Below are positions 1 through 10,900 of a stretch of 64,000 nt of DNA, piece by piece (within the stretch, counting starts at the first letter, position 1; each line of letters starts with the position of its first letter). Made by a program: the position numbers and the translations under genes. The notes under the pieces are model-generated. The model saw nothing but the letters and a program-made list of their open reading frames with translations, did not search any database and was not told the DNA's origin. This DNA is from Leucaena leucocephala. Taxonomy: Eukaryota; Streptophyta; Magnoliopsida; Fabales; Fabaceae. The stretch spans positions 12,757,001 to 12,821,000 of the forward strand of contig CM073562.1 in the NCBI GenBank assembly GCA_037074615.1, read 5' to 3'.

Positions 1-762
1 TGAACTTTCTCTTAATTATCGATCTAGTTTTTTAATTTTGAATCAGAACAATTTAGTCTTTGTAGTTTATTATGTTAAGTATTATAATGACTAAGTTTTT
101 TTGACTCAAAAAAATTACAAGGATTGAATTGAATTGAAGAAATATTCAGGGGCCAGAAGTTATACTTTGTCATGCTTACGTAAAGTACTACAAAGATTAT
201 TAGGAACAAGTTTGTGGATCGGAAAGAACAGATTGGGATAGTTAACTCACATCTATTTGTGTTCAGTTGAGTCAAATGTAGGCATTGGCCATTGTAGTCT
301 CTTACATAGCTCAAATAGGGTGGTCCTGGGTCCTCCTTTTTTCATATTGATTGATGCAATAACTGTAAGTATGAATCAACAAAAGACAGTTGACTTAGTT
401 ATTAAAAGAACAGCTCTTCTCATCCTTGATATAGAAATGCAATGGATCGAAGACAGTTTGAAAGACAAGGGGATAACAGAGAAAAGATCGATGGCGCAAA
501 CCTGGAATTGCATCATTGGTATCAGAGAGTTCCATTGAAAAGTATTTGGGAGATGATATATTATTAGTTTTGTCCACCTTAGCCTTCTTAAATATTACTA
601 GCTCTTAGACATGCTCATTAGGTAGACTAGGGCAAATATCAAATTCCTTTTTCTCTTGGTGCAACTATTATTGTATGAAATTCCCCTCTTCTGCAATTGC
701 AAGGACAAAGTATACAGACCACTACCAATACAAGTAGATACCACGATTGGTGTAACAAAATA

Positions 763-910
763 ACTGATCAACAACAACAATAATAATAAGCCTTATCCCA
801 ATAGGTGAGGTCAACTATATAGATCACATGATACTATTGTGCGTTATCAAAAACTAAATCCTTAGATAAGTTATTGACTAAGAGATCTCACTCCACAACC
901 TCGTTGAGTG
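763..910 (-). mobile_element. 3' end of an RTE-type LINE (5'-truncated)
   Basis: On the minus strand this ends in the same sequence as the LINE copies at 16.6 and 31.4 kb: a GATAAGGCTT motif followed by a TTG-rich tail (seen here on the plus strand as CAACAACAACAATAATAATA). Only the last ~150 bp, covering the end of the second ORF and the tail, are recognisable, and they are diverged. No target-site duplication was identified. Confidence 0.6.
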
Positions 911-1113
911 TTCTTAGCAAACAAATATCAAATGTAACTAATCAACACAATTAAAAAAAAACTAGCATATTAAAAGTAAACTAGATTCCAGTGCAGTTAA
1001 TTTCAGTTGGTCAGAAGATCTAGTGGTTTTAGCAAACACATATACATGGACAAAGGTCTATTTGGTTAATTTCTGAGCCAGTTTAGGATCAAATATTCCT
1101 TGTGTTATAAAGG

Positions 1114-1189
1114 ATAGCTCAGTGCACGAGGCTCCTACCAAATAGGATCTTAAGAGGAATAGATATGTGTAGTGTATAATGCAAATATA
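1114..1189 (+). mobile_element. Au-like SINE fragment
   Basis: The text AGCTCAGTGCACGAGGCTCC, followed by CAAATAGGATCT and GGAATAGATATGTG, matches the 5' half of the plant Au SINE family as I remember it (a tRNA-derived, pol III-type element). The 3' half is not recognisable. A second copy lies at 40167-40315. Confidence 0.6.
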
Positions 1190-1559
1190 ATATGTTATCT
1201 TTATTAGGAAACGCAGATACATCACTTGCTCTCTCTAAGAGAAAGAAGATGGGTTGCAATAACGCTTTTCCAGCTGACAGAAACTAAAGTTCAAATGAAA
1301 CACTACTGAGCTGGATGGTAATAGTCGATATTTCCTTTGTGAAAGATACGGAAAAGATTATACTTATATCAAGTTCCTTATATTCATTATATCAAATTCT
1401 CAATCACATTTTGCCATGTGTACCATTTTTTTAAGTGGATTAAGTTAAATGAAGATATTAAAAAAAAGACACATAGCAAAACATGATTAGAGAACTTGAC
1501 AAAATAGATACAAAGAACTTAATCTAAATTTTTCCATATGAAAATATTTTATCATCAAT

Positions 1560-1690
1560 GTAGATAGTATATCGGTATCATTATATTTTATTATTCTGTC
1601 ATTATGAGCCATTAATACCTGGGCTCCTATCTTCTTTATATAAGAAATTCATTTCACATTTCTCTCTACTTAATACGAAGCCTCTATTTC
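1560..1690 (+). repeat. LTR-like or promoter-like repeat, copy 1
   Basis: It shares an ordered set of blocks with 3330-3490: an ATxATGAGC block, TTAATxCCTxGGCTCCT, a TATATA-type box, then TTTCACAxTTCTCT. The order of TATA-like box followed by a short C/T-rich leader resembles the R/U5 part of a copia solo LTR. No PBS or internal region adjoins it, so the LTR identity is inferred. Confidence 0.35.
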
Positions 1691-1753
1691 ATTGATTCTT
1701 TAAATGAGTTATTACGCGATAAAATTTTGGTATCTTCACCAAGTTCAGGTTTG

Positions 1754-1757
<4 letters not shown>

Positions 1758-1811
<54 letters not shown>
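1758..1811. repeat. (TA)27 microsatellite
   Basis: Uninterrupted TA dinucleotides. An open frame through it on the minus strand is simply a Tyr-Ile repeat and is not a gene. Confidence 0.97.
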
Positions 1812-1813
<2 letters not shown>

Positions 1814-3329
1814 TTGCCTGCATCTTTACCAATAATATTATTTTCTCCTTAAAAAATCTTCTTCCATATTCCATTATGAGGAACTATTTTTACAATCTTT
1901 AGTTTCCTAATCATATAAAATATTATTACCAAAAGTTGATCTACTTCAGGACCAATCCAATACCCTAGAGAAAAGGTTTGAGTCTTCTACCAAAGTGAAA
2001 AAAATCTTATTAGTGCATAGGTTGAAAGTATATTTGTAGACACTTTGAACTGTACATAGTTTGGTTGTAGCTAAATTACAGGACAGAATTGGAACAGGTT
2101 ACTAAGCTCATCATATTTATACTGTCTAGATTTAATATTTTGTTAAACATTTTTTAAATACAAAAAAAATATTTTTTGAAAAAATGATACTCTTTCAGTC
2201 CTTAATATATAATATATTTAACTAATTTAATTATATTAAAAAAGTTAATTAAAATAATATATATTTTTTAAAATACCCTAATCAGTTTCTTTAACCCCTC
2301 TCTAACTTAATTATTATTGGAGAGAATTAGTGTTGGCCTAAAATGAATTCTTTAACCCTTCATAAACAGTTCATAAAGCATACAGATGGGCAAATACCAT
2401 ATGTTTTAGAAAATTTATGTAAAGAAGACAGCAAAAGCATTAGAGAAGCAAAGAATGCCTCAAGTTCCTCTAGTAAATGAAAAGAAGCTTCTCCTTTTTG
2501 CCATTTTCCTATTTAAGCCCATCCCTCTTGAAACAAGAGGACACCATGCAGCTGTAAACTAAGCTCTGCATGGACCATATCTCCCTTCCCTTCACATTAC
2601 ATTTTTCTTTTACACAATACCCAAGAGAGTCAGATAATTCAAGTAGTTAGGCAATTCAAGGTTCTCAGGAGTGACAATGGGAGATAATAGAGGCTTGGAA
2701 ACTTTCCACACTTCATACACATGACCAACTACTCTACCTACTAATAATCTACATGATAAATAACTACTATTATTATCATTCTTTTACTCTACTGTTTAAC
2801 AAAGTTAATTAGTGTAACATAATTAGAACTCAAAAGGAAATAAATCAAAAAGCAATTAGTCTCCAAATACATCAAACCTCAGCCTGCTTTCGAGGCTTCT
2901 GCCATGGCTACAAAAGTCTCTAATGAGATAAAGGCTCCTAATGGATTTGACTTTTGAAACAAGAAGGAGACAGGTTGCAAGAAGGTTGGACATGTGAAGG
3001 ACAAATGCTTTTTGGTTTTTGGTACAAGTGAAGGACATATGCTGATAATATAATAAAGCCTCGTTAGTCTCAAAGCGTCATTCATGATAATAAAGTAACC
3101 CTACATATATTTTCTAATTTTATTTTTCATATACGTATAAAACACATTGAGATTAGTTGTTATTTTATTTCAGACAAGCTTAAAGAACACTTTATCTCTA
3201 CTAGGCACGTGATCTAGTGATTAATTGAGTAATTTTCTTACTAAAACTCTGAATAGGGCTTACAACTTTAAATTGATTATCTTTATAATAAGTTTAACAT
3301 GATTAATATCTATACTCTAAATTAAGGAG

Positions 3330-3490
3330 GTGTAAAGATATGTAAATATATCCTAATCAGTGTAGGATTTGATATGAATATATTTCCTCATAATGAGCTC
3401 TTAATGCCTAGGCTCCTCCTTCATGTATATATACCTCTCCGATTATGAATAATACAAGGAATTATTTCACAATTCTCTCAAAACTAATAA
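3330..3490 (+). repeat. LTR-like or promoter-like repeat, copy 2
   Basis: Diverged copy of the sequence at 1560-1690. It contains ATAATGAGCTCTTAATGCCT, then a TATATATA box near 3425 and CACAATTCTCT about 50 bp further on. Interpreted with low certainty as a solo LTR remnant. Confidence 0.35.
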
Positions 3491-4769
3491 AAACGTTATC
3501 TGTATGATGTATAATAATACAAAAGAACTACATCAGACAACAAGCTTCAATCTTTGATTTCAAACTCATAGCAGCACATTGATCTCTTTTTTGCGGAAGG
3601 GATACAGGCATCCATATGTGTTCTGTTCTATCTTCAGTTGTATACATCTGAATGAGCATAGAGGCTACATTTAAGTTTATGGAGCCAAAAATGAAGTTTT
3701 TAAATACATTCAATAAAGAAGAAACATAGGCAAAATAAAGCAACACAATTCAGAACCTTAAACAGAAGTAAATACCAACACTAAACAAGAGAAGTTTGGA
3801 AATCAAACCATTTTAGCATTATACATAAGCAAGTATCCACTTTCATATTAAAGCATTAACACATTACTTTATAGTTTAGAGCTCATGGATTCCATGTCAA
3901 TAGCCTAACACACCCAACAAAGAACATAACATTACGAATTCATTCCCACATTTCGATTTAAAGTAGAATTCATCTTCCCTCATAAATCCAACCCTATTTC
4001 GCTTCAGTATCAAACAGCACAACACTGACCCAAGCAAAAGGAGAACATTCGAAACCCTAATAATTTTGGATTACTATGCGGAGCAGATATCTAGTGTTTC
4101 AGAAATAAATTTGGATTACACCTCCTACTGAGGTTCTGCATATATTGTAATGGAGTTGCTAAATATGATTTAGTTTCTGGGCTTAGCCCTTTTTGTTACC
4201 CCAAAAAAAACATGAGAGAAAAGGTGTAAACAATAATATCTAATGCTTCCATTTGTTTTATTAACAGCGGTTTATATACATTCTTTAGGTATATATGTTT
4301 GGATGGAGGAAAAAATAGGAGAAAAAAGCAGGACAAAAATGAGGGAGTAAATACAATAAAGAAAATTTTCCTAAATAATAAAGTTTTTTATTATTTTTAA
4401 AAGTTTTTTGTAACGCCTTTGCTATGATTACTAGACTAACTATGGTAGAAAAAGAACTCAATTAAATAAACCATACTACTATGGTTATAAAAACAAATAT
4501 AATTAAATACAGCTATTTGTGATAGAAAAGAATGATACCCAGTCATGCACGCTAGTATGGATGAAAAAACTTAACTAGATCATTCACACATAGAATAATG
4601 ACTTATACTAAATATGCCCATGATCAACAAAATTTAATTACATATAAGAGTGGAGCCCACAAATCACATTGATTTCTTTTTGGTAAGAAATCCTGATAGA
4701 AGACTCTATACCAATTGCAAAGTGATATAGAGAATGGCGTGATAGCACAACATAGGCTCTTAGTCCTTA

Positions 4770-6090
4770 ATGTATATAAAATGCATAAAACAGAAGCGCC
4801 AACATGTTCATAATCCAAGGGTTAGGTGGTGGCAGTTAAAGGCAGAGAAGAGGGAATTTTTCAAAAGAACTCTTTTGGAGGAAGGAATTTGGGAGTCACA
4901 AGGCAAAGCAATACCATGTGGAAGGAAATGGCAAAGGTTTAGAATGTTGCTAAAGCCTAAGGGTCTTGGTTGGCGAGATAAGGATACTTGGTGATGGAAT
5001 GAAAATGTGCAAGAGAAAGTTAAGAATAAGATATTGTTTTAGAGCCATACACTTGTGCAATAATGCTGAAAATTGGAAAAAGTGTCGTTTGGGTAAAAAG
5101 GAGACTAAGAAGGCAATAAGTGAGGCTCGTTCTAAAGCTTTTAAAGAGTTCTACAAGGAGTTAGTGATAAAATCTGGAAAATAAAAGATTTATAAGATTG
5201 CAAGGGATAGGGAGAGAAAATCAAGAGATTTGGATTAAGTAAGATGTATCAAAGATGAGTAGGGTAACGCTTTGGTTACTAATAGAGATATTAAAGACAG
5301 ATAGAAGGTTTACTTTTGAAAGTTGTTTAATGAGGAAGAATGAGTTTTAAATTATGAGTTGGAGGATTTAATAGGCAACGGTGAACCCAATATGGCATTC
5401 TACCATAGGATCCATATTGGTGAGGTCAAATAAGTTCTTAAGAAAATAGAAATGGTAAAACTATTGGACTCAATGGTATTGCTATTAAAGTCTGGAAGTG
5501 TTTAGATGAGGAGGTTTTGTTGTAGCTTTCTAAAGTATTCAATGAGATTCTACAATTAAGAAAATGTCTAATGATTGGATAAAAAGCACTTTAGTTCATA
5601 TTTATAAGAATAAAAGAGATATTTAAAATTGTGCAAATTACAGATGGATAAAGATTATGAGATAAAATGAAATTGTGGGAAAATGTGATTGAGTATAGAT
5701 TGAGATTGGAGAATTGTATTTATGAGAATCAATTTGGTTCATCCCGAGAAAGTCCAAAATAGATACGATTTATTTATTCAGGAGATTAATAGAATGGTAC
5801 TGGTGCAAAAGAAGAGACTTACATATAATTTTTAATGACTTGGAAAAATCTTATGATTGTGTACCAAAAGATGTACTTTAGAAAGTTTTAAAAAAGAAAA
5901 GTGTGCATGTTGCATATATCAAAGTCATACAAGATATATATGCAAGGGTAACAACTAGTGTAAGAATATCTAGAGGTGAAACAAATGGCTTTCTTATATG
6001 AATTGGCCTATATCAGGAATTATCCTTGAGCTCTTATTTGTTTAATATAATTTTAGACATTCTAATTGAGCATATTCATGATAGGTACAT
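4770..6090 (+). mobile_element. Decayed RTE-type LINE, ORF2 reverse transcriptase region
   Basis: Piecing frames together gives the order typical of plant RTE-clade LINE ORF2. First comes the linker after the endonuclease (RVRWWQLK, then ETKKAISEARSKAF near 5101-5140). Next is DLDxVxCIKDE near 5225-5260 and the RT fingers (IENCIYENQFG near 5705-5740). The palm follows (DLEKSYDCVPKDVL near 5835-5880, replacing the usual family DLEKAYDxVP), then VHVAYIKVIQDIYA (5905-5945) and a SLSSYLFNIILDIL motif near 6020-6065. Many stops and frameshifts interrupt it, so it is dead. The endonuclease domain and the 3' tail are missing here. ORF2 normally encodes the endonuclease/RT that drives target-primed reverse transcription. 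Confidence 0.8.
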
Positions 6091-7385
6091 ACTTCTTTAA
6101 AGCCTAATTTTGTGGCTAAAGTTAGAGTTTAGGGGTACCATGGATTAAAATGTCCATAGAAATCACATAGCCTTCAGCGTGGGGAAGTCAAACCATCCCA
6201 CTTAAATTAATGCCAAAACTTTGCCTTGTAATTTTGATTGTTTTTCATCTTCATTTTAAAAGTGTGTGACATTTAGGTTTTTATTGAATCTATATCATTT
6301 CAACATGCTATTTATGCTGTTTTTTCTATTTCAAGATATATTTTTATGATTTATTTAGGCAACAAATGAGAGAATTTCTTCACATAAAAAAAAGGTTTTC
6401 CCCAGCTATTTTATTCATTGTAGAATATATTAAATGATTTATCTAGAAAACACACATGGGGCATTTCTTTCTCTTTATTGGGAAAGTTGTTTTGTCTTAG
6501 TACAAGGAGTAAATAAACAATAAATTAGTTAATTATAACAAATATGATACGATCTCCTCAAAATATTCATGTATAATATTAAATTATATATATATACATA
6601 TATATCAGTTTATAATTAAGTAAATTAGTTTAAGAGAAAATGATAAATATTATATGTATAAAATGTATTAAAGTTATATTTATGATAAAATTCAACCCTC
6701 TAACTACCTCATATATTGAGGACTAGAGGTAGTATTAATTTTTTGTTGAGTCAGCAAATAAAAAATATTGACTCAAAATTTAAATATTAATAAATTAATT
6801 TTTAATTAAAATATATTTAAGAGGAATAACCATGTAGCAATTCTAGTTTTTGTATTTACATAAGGCTAATTTTAATTTTAGAGATTTGTAATTAATTAAT
6901 TGCTGAATCATCATTTAAAATTGGTTGAGTTAGTATTTTCTGTGTATGAAGTTAATTAAAGGTGTTAAGTTTAAGGGACCAAGAGTGCACTTTTTAAATA
7001 TAAGGAACTAAAGTAAAACTTGATACAAACATAAAAGACCAAATATATACTTTACTCAAAACATATTTTGTAGTAGATCAACAAGATCGAATTTAATGGT
7101 CATGGATATTATATTTTGTTAAGGGATTTAAATTTAGAACAATGCACTTTCTTTGAATATATTGTAAATATATACATTTTTATAGTAAATGCTAGCTTTT
7201 CTGAAGAAACTTTTAGTTGATGCAAGAATATTTGCTATTGATAATCAATGCTGATTTTGATTAAATTTATTATGAAATACCTTGGAGGCTCAAATAGAGA
7301 GCTCATAATTCACTTAACAGATGTTCTTGTAAGACAGAGACTCGTGCTAGTGATGAAACTCAAACCACATTGCAAAGCATAAATA
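6091..7385. other. AT-rich stretch without recognised gene
   Basis: No coding signature is seen. It consists of low-complexity TA-rich sequence (for example ATATATATACATATATAT near 6580-6605) and short diverged repeats. Confidence 0.5.
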
Positions 7386-7690
7386 CTCTGTTGTTCTTTT
7401 TTATAAGAGATAATTATTGAGTATAGCATATTTCTTTTTATAAGAGATAGTTAGATATTGTCTCAATTTTTTTAGTTGATTTCTCATTTTAACCCTATTA
7501 AATTACTTATATTACTCATATTATAGTATTTAATTCTCATACATTCTCTCACACAAATGAGGGTATTGTTGGTAAAAAGTTACATTTTTATTTATTTACT
7601 TATTTATTATTTCTAATTAATTTTAACTAATTTTTCAAATGTTATCACTCGGTTAATTGTATCTTGTTAAAAGGAAAGGAACAGAGAGAA
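7386..7690 (-). mobile_element. Stowaway-like MITE, inverted relative of the intron copy
   Basis: Its reverse complement aligns along its length with the MITE at 8265-8536, including AAGATACAATTAAC near one end, a GTAAC-TTTTT-CC-ACAAT block, AATTAAATAC, and TCTTATAAAAA at the other end. It starts after TA with CTCTGTTGTTC and ends with GGAACAGAG, a short terminal inverted repeat. It lies about 240 bp downstream of the carboxypeptidase stop codon. Confidence 0.65.
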
Positions 7691-7931
7691 TATTAATGAT
7701 GAGGAAGTTATTGCTTCATTTGGTCACATTTTTTATAACACAGGTCACATTCTTCCACGATGCTCTTACCAGAGAAATCTAACTGAAATTCACAGATTCT
7801 AGGAGGGCAAATCACTCTTAACTTATGAGCCATCCACCACATACTCCTTAATCTATCAGCATTGTGTTTTTTGTTTAAAGAAAAATGGGGAAAAAGTTCA
7901 AATCAAGTGCAAATATACAAGTAAAATACAA

Positions 7932-10900
7932 TTATGTTGGATGACCCTTTAGAACTAAGGAGGCTTGTCTAATGACTCTTGATACTCTCCAAACTTCATG
8001 CTGCACTAGACTCCATGATTCTTCAGTGTTCAGTTCTTTTGCCATGTTTACAGCATCATCTATCCCAGGGAAGGATTGTGATCCATAGTCATTGTGTTTA
8101 GATGGTCCATAGATCTGGAAAATAGAAGCTTGATTCTTGATGATTTAATGTATTCATCATTTCATCAACTTTATAATTTTTAGTACCTAAACTTTTTCAT
8201 AATGATCAATTTATTCCACAAATTTAAACTCAATACAACTCAGTTCTTGTGGTTTATTAAGTTACTCCCTCTATTTTTTTTATAAGATACAATTAACTGA
8301 ATTATGTTCAAAAAGTTGGTTAAAATTATTTGGAAACATAAAAAAAAAACGTAACCTTTTTGCCGACAATATCCTTATGTATGTGGAAGAGAGAGTGTGT
8401 AGGAATTAAATACAAGTAACTTAATATGGGTAAAATGGAAGATTAACAAAATATCTCAGATAACTTATAAATGTCTGTTATAAAAGAGAACATGTCATAC
8501 CTAACAATTCTCTCTTATAAAAAGGAAAGGAGGGAGTAATAAATTATAGGGACTGAATTGTCCCAAATCAGAAAACTATAAAGATTGAGTTATTCTGAGT
8601 CAAGAAAATGTAGAGATTGAGTTGTATTAAATTATAATTTAGATACTAGACAATTGAGAAAAAGTTCAAGGACAAAAAGTTATATCTTCCCTAAAATATA
8701 AAATCCACAACAAATTGTGCAATATACATAATGATGAAGCAGGTAAGCGTGAAATTGACTTCTTACCAAATGCTTATACCATGTCATTCCAAAGAGGCCA
8801 TCTCTGTCAGTAAAGGCTCGCTCAGCCATCATCAGTCTATCATTGAGCTCTCTCACTCTCAAATTGTCAGTCTTCCATGCTGTTAGCCAACTTCTACTTC
8901 CTTCTATTGCCTTAAAGAATCACTTCTCAATTTCAGAAAATTAAAGAAAATTCCTCGAAGTAAAAAACTGACAAAATGGTATAAAAATGGTGGTCTACAG
9001 ACTCAAAGAGACACCTTTCTCTGGTATTCTATCTCCTTTGCTGCTTTCTCAAGTTCTTTGATGGACTTGAATATGGGAGACAAACTTATGTCTTTGTTGG
9101 AAATCTCACCTCTCAGATTCTTTGTGCTAATCTGCGACTTAAATTCAAGATGTTTTAATCATTAAGTTGGTGAGAAATTGAGCACTTAATTTCAATCAAT
9201 ACTAAATATAAAATGTAGTTGGACTATATTGACAAATCATTATAAATACGACTCATTCGTCAGGCCTCATGCAACACACGGGACCCACCTAATATAGACA
9301 TATATACCTGGAGTTCCTTAGCATAGGATAGATAGTCAAAAGGCAAAAACTCCTCATCTGCTAGCCAAAGAGCCACTAGACCCCAAACGCTAGCCACTGG
9401 TAATTTCCGTAATGTATGCAGTTATTGACTGGTTATAGGCATATGAACCAAGTAATTAAGGGGATTCAAGGCTTATTTATTAGATGCTATTAAAGAAGCT
9501 CATAATACCAACCTGCTACATGCCTTTGAAAATTAGAGTCACCGAATTTCTCCATCCAGATAAAATTATCATACAATGAGTGGTAGACTGGGTAATCTGC
9601 AAATGATTTGAATCCTAGTTCAAGTCTTTAAAAATCCAAAAACAAAAAAAGTGATATACATCTAATTAATCCAATGCAATTTTCTGATCATGATGCCAAC
9701 CATAAGGTAAAGGGTATATAAATGATTGACATTCATAAAAGGATAAGGTATACATAGACATGAAGCATTTTCCAAAGCAATCTTTAAATGATACACAATT
9801 GAATCAACACTAAATGATACACAGCCAAGATGTCTAGTTCCTGAAGTAGCCCACTTTTAACACGAATGCCATAAAACAAGGTTTAAGACATCCATGTTCT
9901 ACAAATAAGATATGAACGAGGTGTAAATATAGATAGGACACAAAACAAAATTCCCTTTTCTGGAAAAAAAGGATTTTTCCCCACTTCCCATGCTTTCCTT
10001 AGGTGTCAAAACTTTTGTTCCAGAGATAGTACATGTTATTTTCATCATAAATACCCAAAAAGCATGCTGACATGTTCTAGTTTGAGTTGCTTCTTCAGAA
10101 ACAAATACATGAACAGAAAAAAAAAATAGCGACTTCTTTCACACATCTGAGTTTTTGATGATTTTTATCAATGTTCTTTTCACTAGAAATAGTGAATCTA
10201 CAATATATTAGTGAATCAGGGCAATGAACAGAACTATTAGTGAATCAATTTGGAGTTTACCTTTTCCAAAAGACACGTCAGCTGATGGAATTCCCACATG
10301 CTGCACAAAAGCTGCATAATCTGATCCACCACCTCCTAGTCGTCCGAACTTCCCATTCAGCAACAATTTGTTTATGAGCATAGATATTGAGATTATACAG
10401 ATATATCAACATTTAATCCTCACAGATCACTCCCTAGTTTGTTGAATTTATAAATAAATTGATTTCTTCTCATTGCAATATGCAGCTTATAATGGGGAAA
10501 ATACCATATGAAACCCTAAGCATTATTAACTTACATATGGTAATGTAAACTACAGAAATTTGCCTACCATAGGAGAACTACCAGAACCAGCCCATGATTC
10601 ATAGATAGTCAATGATGAGTTATCTGGGTCCTTGACCTTCAAAAGAATCAACGATAATATTGAAAAGCAAGGGTTAGCAGCAAAGAGGAAAGAAATTGAA
10701 ATGCCAAGACCCCAGAATTGAATCATTAACCTCATTTATACTCCTTTGTGATTAATTCTGCAATACCTGCTGAGTTGCTCGTTTGATTAATTCATCAAGC
10801 TGTGGAGTAGCAAGGGGATGGAACCCAGGTCCCCTTACTGCAGAGTCAGCGTTCAAGTAAGCAACTGCTCTTGAAGCAAGAATTTCTCTATGCTCTTCTA

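Larger units (their letters stand above)
1..4769. other. Gene-free, repeat-derived stretch
   Basis: No gene is recognisable on either strand. The stretch holds a LINE 3' end (763-910), a SINE fragment (1114-1189), two LTR-like segments (about 1560-1690 and 3330-3490), a TA microsatellite (1758-1811), and a possible copia gag zinc-knuckle remnant near 2970-3010 (C-x4-H-x4-C in the plus frame). Short open frames here show no family signature. Confidence 0.6.

Noticed and set aside
257..538. 93-codon open frame on plus with TALLILDIEMQ, faintly like the start of isochorismatase-type hydrolases.
   Set aside because: Only one short motif resembles that family; the catalytic Asp-Lys-Cys context and the following strands are absent and no exons extend it.
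1689..1874. 61-codon minus-strand frame.
   Set aside because: Most of it is translation of the TA microsatellite.
2970..3010. CKKVGHVKDKCF-like zinc knuckle on plus.
   Set aside because: Plausible copia gag remnant, but the first Cys pair and any neighbouring gag sequence are missing, so it was not listed as an element.
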